5,737 bases of DNA from Lentisphaeria bacterium (GCA_017623265.1 JAGAPM010000026.1:1-5737); one strand, 5' to 3'. Counted from the stretch's first letter, positions 1 through 5,665 are shown. A program made the numbers and translations. The notes: generated by a model not told the origin, from the sequence alone.

Positions 1-301
1 GCTTCCATGGGGTCTTGCCCCAATCCTTCTTTTTCAGGCTGTCCGGACCGTACTTGATACTTGCTTTCAGGAGTTTTTCCACCAGTCCGTAAGAGACCTG
101 CGTCCCCTTTCCATCGCAGAGCTGCAGATAGAAAAACACCAGCCCGGTGGTGGCAAGTCCGCCGGGAAAAATCGTCTTTTCGATGAGGGCGACTTTCGCT
201 CCCTCCTCCGCTGCGGCAAGAGCGGCGGCGACACCGGCGACACCGGCACCGGCAACGATCACATCATAAGATACAGTGGGGATCTCTTTCGGTCTTTTCA
301 T
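1..301 (-). CDS. FAD-dependent oxidoreductase, N-terminal part (runs off the window)
   Basis: Only the first 100 residues are present; the gene continues past the left edge. Reading from the ATG at 301 gives a Rossmann FAD-binding start: a hydrophobic beta strand (YDVIVAG, residues 12-18), the dinucleotide loop GAGVAG at 18-23, an Ala-rich helix, and a second strand ending in Glu41 (VALIEK), the usual ribose-binding acid. Next comes PGGLATTGLV at 46-55, which resembles the GG-x-AT-x-G segment of PF12831 (FAD_oxidored) proteins. The enzyme should be a cytoplasmic flavoprotein; no signal peptide is seen. The substrate cannot be told. An in-frame ATG lies at 307, but GGAGA at 308-312 touches it and sits 6 bases from the ATG at 301, so 301 is preferred. 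The gene diverges from the SGNH hydrolase. The flavin-fold call is sure; the exact family is likely. Confidence 0.88.
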   Translation of the reverse strand, partial: MKRPKEIPTVSYDVIVAGAGVAGVAAALAAAEEGAKVALIEKTIFPGGLATTGLVFFYLQLCDGKGTQVSYGLVEKLLKASIKYGPDSLKKKDWGKTPWK

Positions 302-339
302 AGTCATTCTCCGTAAATTTTCAGCTGGGTTCCGGATTT

Positions 340-367
340 ACTATAACTTCCGCCGGGGAAAAAGCAA
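340..367 (-). promoter_or_regulatory. Promoter of the FAD oxidoreductase gene
   Basis: Read on the minus strand, TTGCTT (362-367) and TATAGT (340-345) are separated by exactly 16 bases. Transcription would begin near 333, giving a leader of about 30 bases with the GGAGA ribosome site. Its -35 lies only 7 bases from the -35 of the divergent hydrolase promoter. The -10 is good and the -35 only fair. Assigned by pattern, not by data. Confidence 0.55.
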
Positions 368-374
368 ATCCGGT

Positions 375-402
375 TTGATTTTTTTCCGGATGTTGCTATA
401 TT
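375..402 (+). promoter_or_regulatory. Promoter of the SGNH hydrolase gene
   Basis: TTGATT (375-380), a 16-base spacer and TATATT (397-402) form a sigma-70-like promoter. A TG at 394-395 adds an extended -10. The start would be near 409, about 23 bases before the ATG at 432, leaving room for the ribosome site AAGGAG at 418-423. CCGGAT or its complement ATCCGG occurs at 332-337, 368-373 and 386-391 around the two divergent promoters, but this hexamer is common in the window. Confidence 0.55.
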
Positions 403-431
403 TTTTGAAAACTCATCAAGGAGAACTGATC

Positions 432-1508
432 ATGACAAAAAAATTCCGGACGATCGAAGAATGTGATAATCGCATGGCAACAAAAACAGCAGACAGCACC
501 GGGCTTGTGTGGTTCGATGCCGCCGAAGCACCCATCGAATTGAGCGGGTTCGCCTGGTTCGATCAGGACCGCGTCTTCCGCCGGATGCCTGTCAAGCCCC
601 CATACCAGCTGCCCCCGGGCGTTGAGTTTCTTGCATGGCACACCTCCGGCGGGAAAGTCCGGTTCAAAACCGATTCCAAACAGATCGTTCTGCGGGTGAA
701 ACTGCGGGAAAACGGGATCATGGACCACATGCCCCGCACCGGCAGCAACGGATTCGATCTTTACTGCGGCGAGCCGGGAAAAGAAACCTATTTCTATACC
801 ACCCGTTCCTGCGAACAGGAATACGATTTTCAGATCTTCAAGCAGGAAAAGGCGCAACTGCAGACTTTTACGGTCAATTTTCCCCTCTATCAGGGCGTGG
901 ATTCCCTGCAGATCGGGCTGGAACAGGGCGCAAAGATCCTGCCGCCCGAACCCCTGAAAAAATATGTGGCGATCTACGGAACCTCCATTACACAGGGTGG
1001 CTGCGCTTCCCGTCCCGGCATGGTCACCAGCAACATTCTCTCCCGGAAACTGGGCAGACATTTTGTCAATCTGGGCTTCTCCGGATCGGGTCGCGGCGAA
1101 CCGGAAGTGGCACGCGTTCTGGCAGAACTGGATCCGGCAATGTTCCTGCTGGATTTTGAAGCAAATGCCTGGAACGACTATGAGAAAAAACTGCCGGAAT
1201 TCATCCGGATCCTGCGGGAGGCACACCCGGAAACGCCCATTTTTGTCCTCTCCGGCTATCAGTACACCAAACGGTACACGCCGGAGGAAGGACGCCGCCC
1301 CGGCAATGTGCGCATGCAGCAGAAACTGATCAAATCCCTGCAGCAGGCGGGCGATAAAAAGATCTGGTCCGTGGACGGCAGAAAGCAGTTGGGCAAGTAC
1401 GGCGCCGCCGCCACAGTGGATGGCGTCCATGCCACCGATCTCGGCTTCCAGCTGCAAGCGGAATTCCTCCTGCCCCGTCTGCGCAAGATCCTCGCCGGAC
1501 TGGAATAA
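432..1508 (+). CDS. SGNH/GDSL-type hydrolase with GxDLY N-terminal domain
   Basis: A 358-residue protein, probably a cytoplasmic esterase or deacetylase of the SGNH fold. The N-terminal half (about 25-165) is beta-rich and carries GFDLY at 107-111, the hallmark of the GxDLY domain (PF14607) that precedes Lipase_GDSL_3 (PF14606). In the C-terminal half, GTSITQGG at 183-190 is block I with nucleophile Ser185. NLGFSGSG at 213-220 gives the oxyanion glycine, DFEANAW at 241-247 gives the block III Asn245, and DGVH at 330-333 gives Asp330 and His333. The active site therefore looks complete. The reading frame is open upstream to an ATG at 276, but AAGGAG at 418-423 stands 8 bases before the ATG at 432, and the extra residues would run through the promoter region. 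No signal peptide is seen. The family is clear; the natural substrate (an acyl ester, possibly on a sugar) is inference. Confidence 0.9.
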   Translation: MTKKFRTIEECDNRMATKTADSTGLVWFDAAEAPIELSGFAWFDQDRVFRRMPVKPPYQLPPGVEFLAWHTSGGKVRFKTDSKQIVLRVKLRENGIMDHMPRTGSNGFDLYCGEPGKETYFYTTRSCEQEYDFQIFKQEKAQLQTFTVNFPLYQGVDSLQIGLEQGAKILPPEPLKKYVAIYGTSITQGGCASRPGMVTSNILSRKLGRHFVNLGFSGSGRGEPEVARVLAELDPAMFLLDFEANAWNDYEKKLPEFIRILREAHPETPIFVLSGYQYTKRYTPEEGRRPGNVRMQQKLIKSLQQAGDKKIWSVDGRKQLGKYGAAATVDGVHATDLGFQLQAEFLLPRLRKILAGLE

Positions 1509-1529
1509 GCCGCAGAGCCGGTTCAAGGC

Positions 1530-1559
1530 GCGCTGAAAGAGCGTACTTTGCATTTTTTT
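1530..1559 (+). terminator. Possible weak terminator after the hydrolase gene
   Basis: GCGCT (1530-1534) can pair with AGCGT (1540-1544) around a 5-base loop, with one G-U pair, followed by a T-rich stretch ending in seven T at 1553-1559. The stem is short and the T-run starts late. A second AT-rich inverted repeat, TTTGCA/TGCAAA, lies at 1547-1564 just before the next promoter and might instead be part of its upstream region. Confidence 0.25.
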
Positions 1560-1580
1560 GCAAAATATTCTGTTCCATTC

Positions 1581-1608
1581 TTGACACGGTGGTCCCCCCG
1601 TGTATAGT
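1581..1608 (+). promoter_or_regulatory. Strong promoter of the RDD-family gene, with palindromic spacer
   Basis: A perfect -35 TTGACA (1581-1586), a 16-base spacer and TATAGT (1603-1608) make this the best promoter in the window. The spacer is filled by a near-palindrome, CACGGTGGTCCCCCCGTG (1585-1602), with 8-base arms, one mismatch and a 2-base centre. That position suits a regulator that competes with RNA polymerase or twists the spacer; no such regulator is encoded here. The transcript would start near 1615, giving a leader of about 95 bases. Confidence 0.7.
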
Positions 1609-1643
1609 AAAAACATTATGAAAAGCAATCCTATCTCTTTAAG

Positions 1644-1671
1644 AAGCAAGCAAGTAAGCAAGTAAGCAAGC
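1644..1671 (+). repeat. Tetranucleotide tandem repeat, seven AAGY units
   Basis: Seven units in a row read AAGC, AAGC, AAGT, AAGC, AAGT, AAGC, AAGC with no interruption. The block lies in the untranslated leader of the RDD-family gene, 40 bases before the chosen ATG. Because it is outside the coding frame, a change in unit number would alter leader length or structure and not the protein. Confidence 0.9.
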
Positions 1672-1710
1672 CTCGATCCGTAACAGAACCTCAAAACAAT
1701 GGAGAAAAAA

Positions 1711-2523
1711 ATGTCAGACGAAACGAAAAAATGCGTAAATTGCGGTCAAACACTTGAGTTTGACTTAAATGGATCAGCCCCGAACTTCTGCCCTGTTTGC
1801 GGCACGAAAATAGAGCAGTCCAATGTGCAAGAGATGGAAAATACCGCACCGGTGCCGGACCTCGCCTGTGAGGCGGAAAGTGAGCAGGCAATTCCGCCTC
1901 CGCCCCCTTTGGCAGGGCGTTGGAGAAGATGGGCAGCACGAATGTTTGATTTCAATCTTGAGAGTTTTCTTATTGGATTTGTAGTTGGCATTGTTGCGGA
2001 GCTTGGCGGTTTTTCCCTTAAACTATCTTCAAATTTAATTCCTTCAACCGGATCGGAATTCTTTTTCGGAATTCTGATCTGCTTTTTTGCATTTCTGCTT
2101 GATAGTTTGATCTATGCAATTTTCGGTAATACGCTCGGAAAATGGCTTTTCGGGGTAAAAGCAGTTATGCAGTTAGACAAAAGCAGTTTGACCGGATTTT
2201 ATTATTTCACCCGGAATATGTACATTTATGCCATTGCTTTCTGCTTTGGCGCTCCGATCATCCCGCTTTTTACATTTGCATATCAACAACAGAAAGTTTA
2301 CAAAGGGAAACCTACTACATACGATGAAAAATTACAGGTAATGAGCATCACCCATAATACCAGTAGGTTCAAAACTTTTATCGGAATCGTGCTTTTTATC
2401 GTAATGCTCTGTACCATTGCCTACATCAATGTCAGTGAGGAAAGAATGAAAAGAGAAGAAGCTATGAGAGACATCAATTCACAGCGAGTGGTAAACCCGA
2501 CTTCGCCCGGATGGAATCAATAA
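1711..2523 (+). CDS. Zinc-ribbon and RDD-domain membrane protein
   Basis: A 270-residue protein. It opens with a cytoplasmic zinc ribbon using Cys8, Cys11, Cys27 and Cys30 (CVNC and CPVC pairs), then an acidic linker and a proline run at 62-66. The RDD domain (PF06271) starts at RRWAARMFDFNL (72-83), which fits the R-AR-D opening of the family, and has NTLGKWLFGVK at 140-150, the family's second conserved patch. Four hydrophobic segments are seen near 86-104, 116-138, 168-190 and 221-240. RDD proteins are mostly uncharacterised, with transport suggested for some, so no function is given. An ATG lies 12 bases upstream at 1699, but GGAG at 1701-1704 is 6 bases from the ATG at 1711, while 1699 has no ribosome site. 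The gene is much AT-richer than its neighbours, which may mean transfer. It converges on apbE 48 bases away. Confidence 0.85.
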   Translation: MSDETKKCVNCGQTLEFDLNGSAPNFCPVCGTKIEQSNVQEMENTAPVPDLACEAESEQAIPPPPPLAGRWRRWAARMFDFNLESFLIGFVVGIVAELGGFSLKLSSNLIPSTGSEFFFGILICFFAFLLDSLIYAIFGNTLGKWLFGVKAVMQLDKSSLTGFYYFTRNMYIYAIAFCFGAPIIPLFTFAYQQQKVYKGKPTTYDEKLQVMSITHNTSRFKTFIGIVLFIVMLCTIAYINVSEERMKREEAMRDINSQRVVNPTSPGWNQ

Positions 2524-2529
2524 GAGCAT

Positions 2530-2573
2530 CAGGTCAGAAAACTTTTCTTTCATCTGCGGGCGATACAGCCTTT
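2530..2573 (-). pseudogene. Possible leftover fragment of an apbE 3' end
   Basis: Directly after the apbE stop, the minus strand repeats a piece of the gene. The 15-mer GCAGATGAAAGAAAA is found at 2543-2557 and, inside apbE, at 2690-2704. Translated in the apbE frame past the stop, it reads QMKEKFSDL, against QMKEKFPDL at apbE residues 342-350. AAG/AAA, TTT/TTC and GAC/GAT are synonymous differences. The part nearer the stop matches only loosely and needs a 4-base gap. It could be the end of a second, lost apbE copy or a recombination scar. Chance is not excluded. Confidence 0.4.
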
Positions 2574-3726
2574 ACTTTGCGGGCAGAACCGGCGCTTTGA
2601 GGTCTTTCCACTCCCCGATGGAGAAGGTCTGAACCTGTTCCGGGTGGGCGGGATCGATATAGAACATCAGCACCCGCAGATCCGGGAATTTTTCTTTCAT
2701 CTGCACGGCGAAGTCCCTGCCTTTGATGAAGATGGCAGTTGAAAGGGCATCGGCATCCACGGCATGTTTTGTGATCACGGTCACGGAAAGCATATTCTCC
2801 ACCGGTCTACCGGAAACGGGGTCCACAATGTGGGTGTAATGTTTGCCGTCGATCACCACATAACGCTCATAATTGCCGCTGGTGGAAACACTTTCATCCA
2901 GCATACCGGCGCTGGCGCAGGGCGCACCTTTCGGGTCGACCGGATTCTGGATCTTGACTGTATATTGTTCTTCTTTCGGCGGCGGTTCGGATAAGGTGAT
3001 CACATTTCCGCCGGCGTTGATGAATCCGCAATCCAGATCCGTGGCTTTTCCCCGGAAACGGGCTTCCAGACACGCCATGAAACTTGCATCCTCACTGAGT
3101 TCCGCACCGATCGCCGTTTTTCCTTCCAAACGTTCCTTCGCCAGATCCAGCGCCGCCCCTTTGGCGATCCCGCCCAGATCCAGGCTCATCCCTTCCACCG
3201 TAAACCGTACGCTCATCTCGTCTTTATAAAAGATCACTTTATTCAGCCCGACTTTTTCTTTGGCGGCGGCGATCTCCTCATCCGTCGGCAGCGTCTTTCG
3301 GAAACGGTTCTTCCAGATGGCGGTCAGGGGTCCGATGGAAATATCAAACGCCCCGCCGCTCAAGTCATACATCTCCCGGGCTTTCAGCAGCAGCGCCCAC
3401 AACTCCGGCGAACATCTGAACTTATCCCTGTATGCGTTTGCGTTCAACTGCGCCAGCTCACTTTGCGGATCGAACCGGTTGCACATGGCGTTCACATCCC
3501 GGAATGACCCGTTCACGATCTTGAAAACCGGTGCGGCGCAATCCTTATCCCGCAGATACAACCGGTAGGTCACATAGGTGGACATGGAATGAAAGGTCAT
3601 GTCCTGCCAGTAAACACTGTTCTCTTTCAGGACCAGATGGGCAATGATCAGCCCGGCAAACATCAGGCAGCAGATCCGGATGATCCGCTTGATGATGGGC
3701 TTCTGTAAAAAATCTCTTGCAGTCAT
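2572..3726 (-). CDS. apbE: FAD:protein FMN transferase (ApbE family)
   Basis: A 384-residue enzyme of the family that cleaves FAD and joins FMN to a Thr or Ser of target proteins outside the cytoplasm, such as Nqr and Rnf subunits; no target is encoded here. A basic start and hydrophobic stretch at 11-33 form a signal anchor without a lipobox. Family motifs follow in order: HSMSTYVTYRL (46-56), RFDPQSELAQLNA (84-96), GGAFDISIGPL (124-134), LDLGGIAKG (182-190), INAGGN (236-241), STSGNYERY (281-289), THIVDPVSGRPV (298-309) and DADALSTAIF (324-333), the last with the metal-binding acid and Thr. Between the AKG and NAGG motifs the protein has about 25 more residues (about 199-231) than E. coli ApbE as I recall it. 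The start is firm: AAGGA at 3733-3737 overlaps the xer stop codon, 6 bases before the ATG, so translation is probably coupled with that gene. Confidence 0.95.
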   Translation of the reverse strand: MTARDFLQKPIIKRIIRICCLMFAGLIIAHLVLKENSVYWQDMTFHSMSTYVTYRLYLRDKDCAAPVFKIVNGSFRDVNAMCNRFDPQSELAQLNANAYRDKFRCSPELWALLLKAREMYDLSGGAFDISIGPLTAIWKNRFRKTLPTDEEIAAAKEKVGLNKVIFYKDEMSVRFTVEGMSLDLGGIAKGAALDLAKERLEGKTAIGAELSEDASFMACLEARFRGKATDLDCGFINAGGNVITLSEPPPKEEQYTVKIQNPVDPKGAPCASAGMLDESVSTSGNYERYVVIDGKHYTHIVDPVSGRPVENMLSVTVITKHAVDADALSTAIFIKGRDFAVQMKEKFPDLRVLMFYIDPAHPEQVQTFSIGEWKDLKAPVLPAK

Positions 3727-3735
3727 AATATTTCC

Positions 3736-4632
3736 TTATTTAGAGCGGGGATGAAACTGTTTGTGGACTTTCAGCAGTTTCCGCTGGTCGATATGCGTAT
3801 AGATCTGGGTCGTACTGATATCCGCATGCCCCAGCATCTCCTGGATCACACGCAGGTCCGCTCCGTTCGCAAGCAGATGACTCGCAAAAGAATGGCGCAG
3901 CGTATGCGGATGAATGTTTTTCCGGATCCCCGCCTGAAGCGCCGCCTCCTTCACCACCTGCCAGATCCGTTCCCGGTCAAGACGGCTGCCCCGGTAGGAG
4001 AGAAAAAGATACGGCGAATCCTTCGTTTTCAGCAGAAACGGACGGGATTTTTCCAGATAACTTTTCAGCGCAGAAAGGGCTTTTCTTCCCACCGGGACCA
4101 GACGTTCCTTCGACCCCTTCCCGAACACACGCACCAATCCCTCCTCAAAACGGATCGCACCGTTGCGCAGCGAAGCGCACTCGGAAACACGCAACCCGCT
4201 GGAATACAAGAGTTCAAGGATACAACGGTTCCGGATCGCAAGAGGATCTTTCCCGCTTTTCGGATAAACATTCAGCAGGGCATCCACTTCGGAAACCGTC
4301 AGAAAATCCGGCAGAAGACGCCACAGCTTGGGGGATGTCATCACATCTGTGATGTCGGAAGGCACGATCCGCTCCTGATAAAGATACCGGAAAAAGGATT
4401 TGATCGCCACCAGACGCCGGGCAATACTGCTGCTTTCCAGTCCGCGATCCTTGCAATCGGTCAGATAATCCAGAATCTGATCCCGGGAAACTTGCGGGTA
4501 CGCAGAAACACCATGCCCGCGCAAAAAGGAGATAAAGTCTTGTAAATCAAACTGATAGGAATCAACAGTGTTTTTACCGCAACCGCGTTCAATGGAAAGA
4601 TAACCGGAAAAATGGGTAAGTGTGCGTTCCAA
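3736..4632 (-). CDS. xerD: Tyrosine site-specific recombinase, XerC/XerD type
   Basis: A recombinase of the family that resolves chromosome dimers at dif during division. From the TTG at 4632 it has 298 residues, the length of E. coli XerC and XerD. The SAM-like core-binding domain covers about 1-100 (KNTVDSYQFDLQDF at 20-33) and the catalytic domain about 105-290. All six catalytic residues are seen: Arg148 (SGLRVSE), Lys172 (GKGSKER), His243 and Arg246 (HTLRH), His269 (LGHAD) and Tyr278 (TQIYTH). The tail KVHKQFHPRSK resembles the XerD end, so XerD is preferred over XerC, moderately. The frame stays open upstream to an ATG at 4728 inside the tRNA, which cannot be a true start. The TTG has GAGGG at 4641-4645, 8 bases upstream; an earlier TTG at 4647 has none. 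apbE follows 9 bases after the stop. Confidence 0.92.
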   Translation of the reverse strand: MERTLTHFSGYLSIERGCGKNTVDSYQFDLQDFISFLRGHGVSAYPQVSRDQILDYLTDCKDRGLESSSIARRLVAIKSFFRYLYQERIVPSDITDVMTSPKLWRLLPDFLTVSEVDALLNVYPKSGKDPLAIRNRCILELLYSSGLRVSECASLRNGAIRFEEGLVRVFGKGSKERLVPVGRKALSALKSYLEKSRPFLLKTKDSPYLFLSYRGSRLDRERIWQVVKEAALQAGIRKNIHPHTLRHSFASHLLANGADLRVIQEMLGHADISTTQIYTHIDQRKLLKVHKQFHPRSK

Positions 4633-4640
4633 TGTGATGA

Positions 4641-4645
4641 CCCTC
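4641..4645 (-). promoter_or_regulatory. Ribosome binding site fixing the TTG start of xerD
   Basis: GAGGG on the minus strand stands 8 bases before TTG at 4632. No ATG or GTG in frame exists between the tRNA 3' end and this point, so it decides the start. The resulting protein begins a few residues before the conserved helix, as in E. coli XerD. Confidence 0.65.
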
Positions 4646-4657
4646 AACGATGCGGTA

Positions 4658-4680
4658 CGCCATTTTGAAAGAAAATGGCG
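4658..4680. repeat. Perfect 9-bp inverted repeat at the tRNA-Asp 3' end
   Basis: CGCCATTTT (4658-4666) and AAAATGGCG (4672-4680) are exact complements around the 5-base loop GAAAG. One arm contains the last acceptor-stem base, the discriminator and the encoded CCA of the tRNA. In the minus-strand transcript the hairpin would form just where the tRNA 3' end is trimmed. No T-run follows the second arm, so it is not a standard terminator. Confidence 0.85.
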
Positions 4681-4752
4681 GGAGCGACGGGACTCGAACC
4701 CGCAACATCCACCGTGACAGGGTGGCACTCTAACCAGTTGAGCTACGCCCCC
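4676..4752 (-). tRNA. tRNA-Asp (anticodon GTC)
   Basis: A complete 77-base tRNA including an encoded CCA (4676-4678). The acceptor stem pairs GGGGGCG with CGCTCCC, with one G-U pair. The D arm starts TAGCTC and includes AACTGGTTA. The anticodon stem CCACC/GGTGG closes the loop CTGTCAC with anticodon GTC (complement of 4716-4718). The T arm is GCGGG-TTCGAGT-CCCGT. The discriminator base is G (position 4679), as expected for aspartate tRNA. The xer start codon lies 43 bases after the CCA, with no evident promoter between, so the two may share a transcript. Confidence 0.98.
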
Positions 4753-4769
4753 GCATCTCGTATGCCCTT

Positions 4770-4797
4770 AATATAGACCCCTATTTTCATTTTGCAA
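4770..4797 (-). promoter_or_regulatory. Promoter of tRNA-Asp, perhaps also of xerD and apbE
   Basis: On the minus strand TTGCAA (4792-4797), a 16-base spacer and TATATT (4770-4775) are followed by the tRNA after 17 bases, giving a leader of about 11 bases. An A/T-rich tract beyond 4803 could act as an UP element, as is common for tRNA promoters. No separate promoter is seen for xerD or apbE. Confidence 0.65.
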
Positions 4798-4860
4798 GCC
4801 CGGAATTGAAAAAAATTCAGTTTTTTTTGATTTTTGTTCGCAGAATCGCCTTTTTTGTGG

Positions 4861-4871
4861 TATCGTATAGA
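4861..4871 (+). promoter_or_regulatory. Tentative -10 region of mazG
   Basis: TATCGT (4861-4866) overlaps TATAGA (4866-4871), about 25-35 bases before the mazG ATG. No good -35 stands 15-18 bases upstream; the closest is TTCGCA (4837-4842), 18 bases from TATCGT. The 4753-4894 gap otherwise holds the tRNA promoter and T-rich tracts. Confidence 0.3.
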
Positions 4872-4894
4872 AGAAACCGAAAGGAAAATGAAAG

Positions 4895-5641
4895 ATGAAA
4901 GAGATCGACCAACTGGATCAGGTCATGAAAAAACTGCGCAGCCCCGAAGGCTGCCCGTGGGACCGGGAACAGACTCATAAAAGCCTGAATGAATGTCTCC
5001 TTGGCGAAGTCGCTGAATATATGGACGCCGCCGAAGACGGAGATGATCACGCCATGCGGGAAGAACTGGGAGACCTGCTCATGCAGATCGTTCTCAATGC
5101 CGCTATCGCCGAAGAACGGGGCGCTTTCACCCTCAAAGATGTGGCGGCGGATGTGACCGAAAAGATGATTCGCCGTCACCCGCACGTTTTCGGCAATGAA
5201 GCCGTACAGAACTCGCAGGATGTGATCAAACTCTGGGAAAAAGTCAAAAAGGAGGAAAAGAAAGAACGAAAATCCGTGTTGGACGGCATCCCCCGCCATG
5301 TGGCGCTCTCCCAAGCAGAAAAAATGCAGAAAAAAGCCGCAAAACTCGGCTTCGACTGGTCAAAACAGGAAGACATCATCGAAAAAATTCAGGAAGAACT
5401 GGATGAACTCAAAGCCGAACTGAAAAACGGTGACGATATACGGATCGACAGCGAGTCCGGCGACCTGCTCTTCGCCGTCATCAACTTCATCCGCTTCCGG
5501 AAACGACATGCAGAAGACGTTCTGGCAGATACCAACGCAAAATTCAGCCGCCGGTTCCGGTTCGTTGAGGCAAATATGTCCACAAACGCCTCCATCGATG
5601 AGATGGAAAAACTCTGGCAGCAGGCAAAAGAAAACGAGTAA
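4895..5641 (+). CDS. mazG: Nucleoside triphosphate pyrophosphohydrolase MazG
   Basis: A 248-residue, full-length two-domain MazG that hydrolyses nucleoside triphosphates to monophosphate and pyrophosphate, a cytoplasmic role in cleaning nucleotide pools. The N-terminal domain has LRSPEGCPWDREQTHKSL (14-31), EELGDLL (56-62) and RRHPHVFG (93-100). The C-terminal domain has QKKAAKLGFDW (145-155), EELDE at 167-171 and ESGDLLFA at 187-194, keeping the full EExxE and ExxD metal-binding set. In the N-terminal domain the first Glu of EExxE is Gly (GEVAE, 37-41), so that site is probably weak or altered; in E. coli the C-terminal domain is the active one. Start: AAGGA at 4881-4885 is 9 bases from the ATG at 4895. 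The ATG at 4888 is only 2 bases away and opens a short frame. A lone gene diverging from tRNA-Asp; nothing suggests a mazEF operon. Confidence 0.95.
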   Translation: MKEIDQLDQVMKKLRSPEGCPWDREQTHKSLNECLLGEVAEYMDAAEDGDDHAMREELGDLLMQIVLNAAIAEERGAFTLKDVAADVTEKMIRRHPHVFGNEAVQNSQDVIKLWEKVKKEEKKERKSVLDGIPRHVALSQAEKMQKKAAKLGFDWSKQEDIIEKIQEELDELKAELKNGDDIRIDSESGDLLFAVINFIRFRKRHAEDVLADTNAKFSRRFRFVEANMSTNASIDEMEKLWQQAKENE

Positions 5642-5665
5642 GGATACGGCAGGCGGCAGGGGCGG

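Noticed and set aside
276..431. Upstream extension of the hydrolase to an ATG at 276
   Set aside because: It would run through the divergent promoters; the ATG at 432 has a good ribosome site and gives a normal family start.
1644..1671. CRISPR-like repeat block
   Set aside because: Units are 4 bases long and directly adjacent without spacers; it is a microsatellite.
396..1694. Long open frame of 432 codons on the minus strand
   Set aside because: It is antisense to the SGNH hydrolase, whose motifs and ribosome site are clear; its translation shows no family pattern and has Cys- and His-rich shadow composition.
2536..2548. AGAAAA-C-TTTTCT as a terminator between the convergent genes
   Set aside because: A one-base loop and an all A/T stem would not form a stable hairpin; no clear terminator was found in this gap.
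3751..4545. Open frame of 264 codons on the plus strand
   Set aside because: It lies antisense to the recombinase with all six catalytic residues; the Arg/Gln/His-rich translation is typical of a shadow frame.
3727..4800. dif site or integrated element near the recombinase and tRNA
   Set aside because: No 28-base dif-like sequence and no second copy of the tRNA end as an attachment site was seen; the recombinase is of the housekeeping Xer type and not a phage integrase.
4817..5314. Open frame of 165 codons on the minus strand
   Set aside because: Antisense to mazG and rich in Phe, as expected from the complement of Lys/Glu codons; no own ribosome site was recognised.
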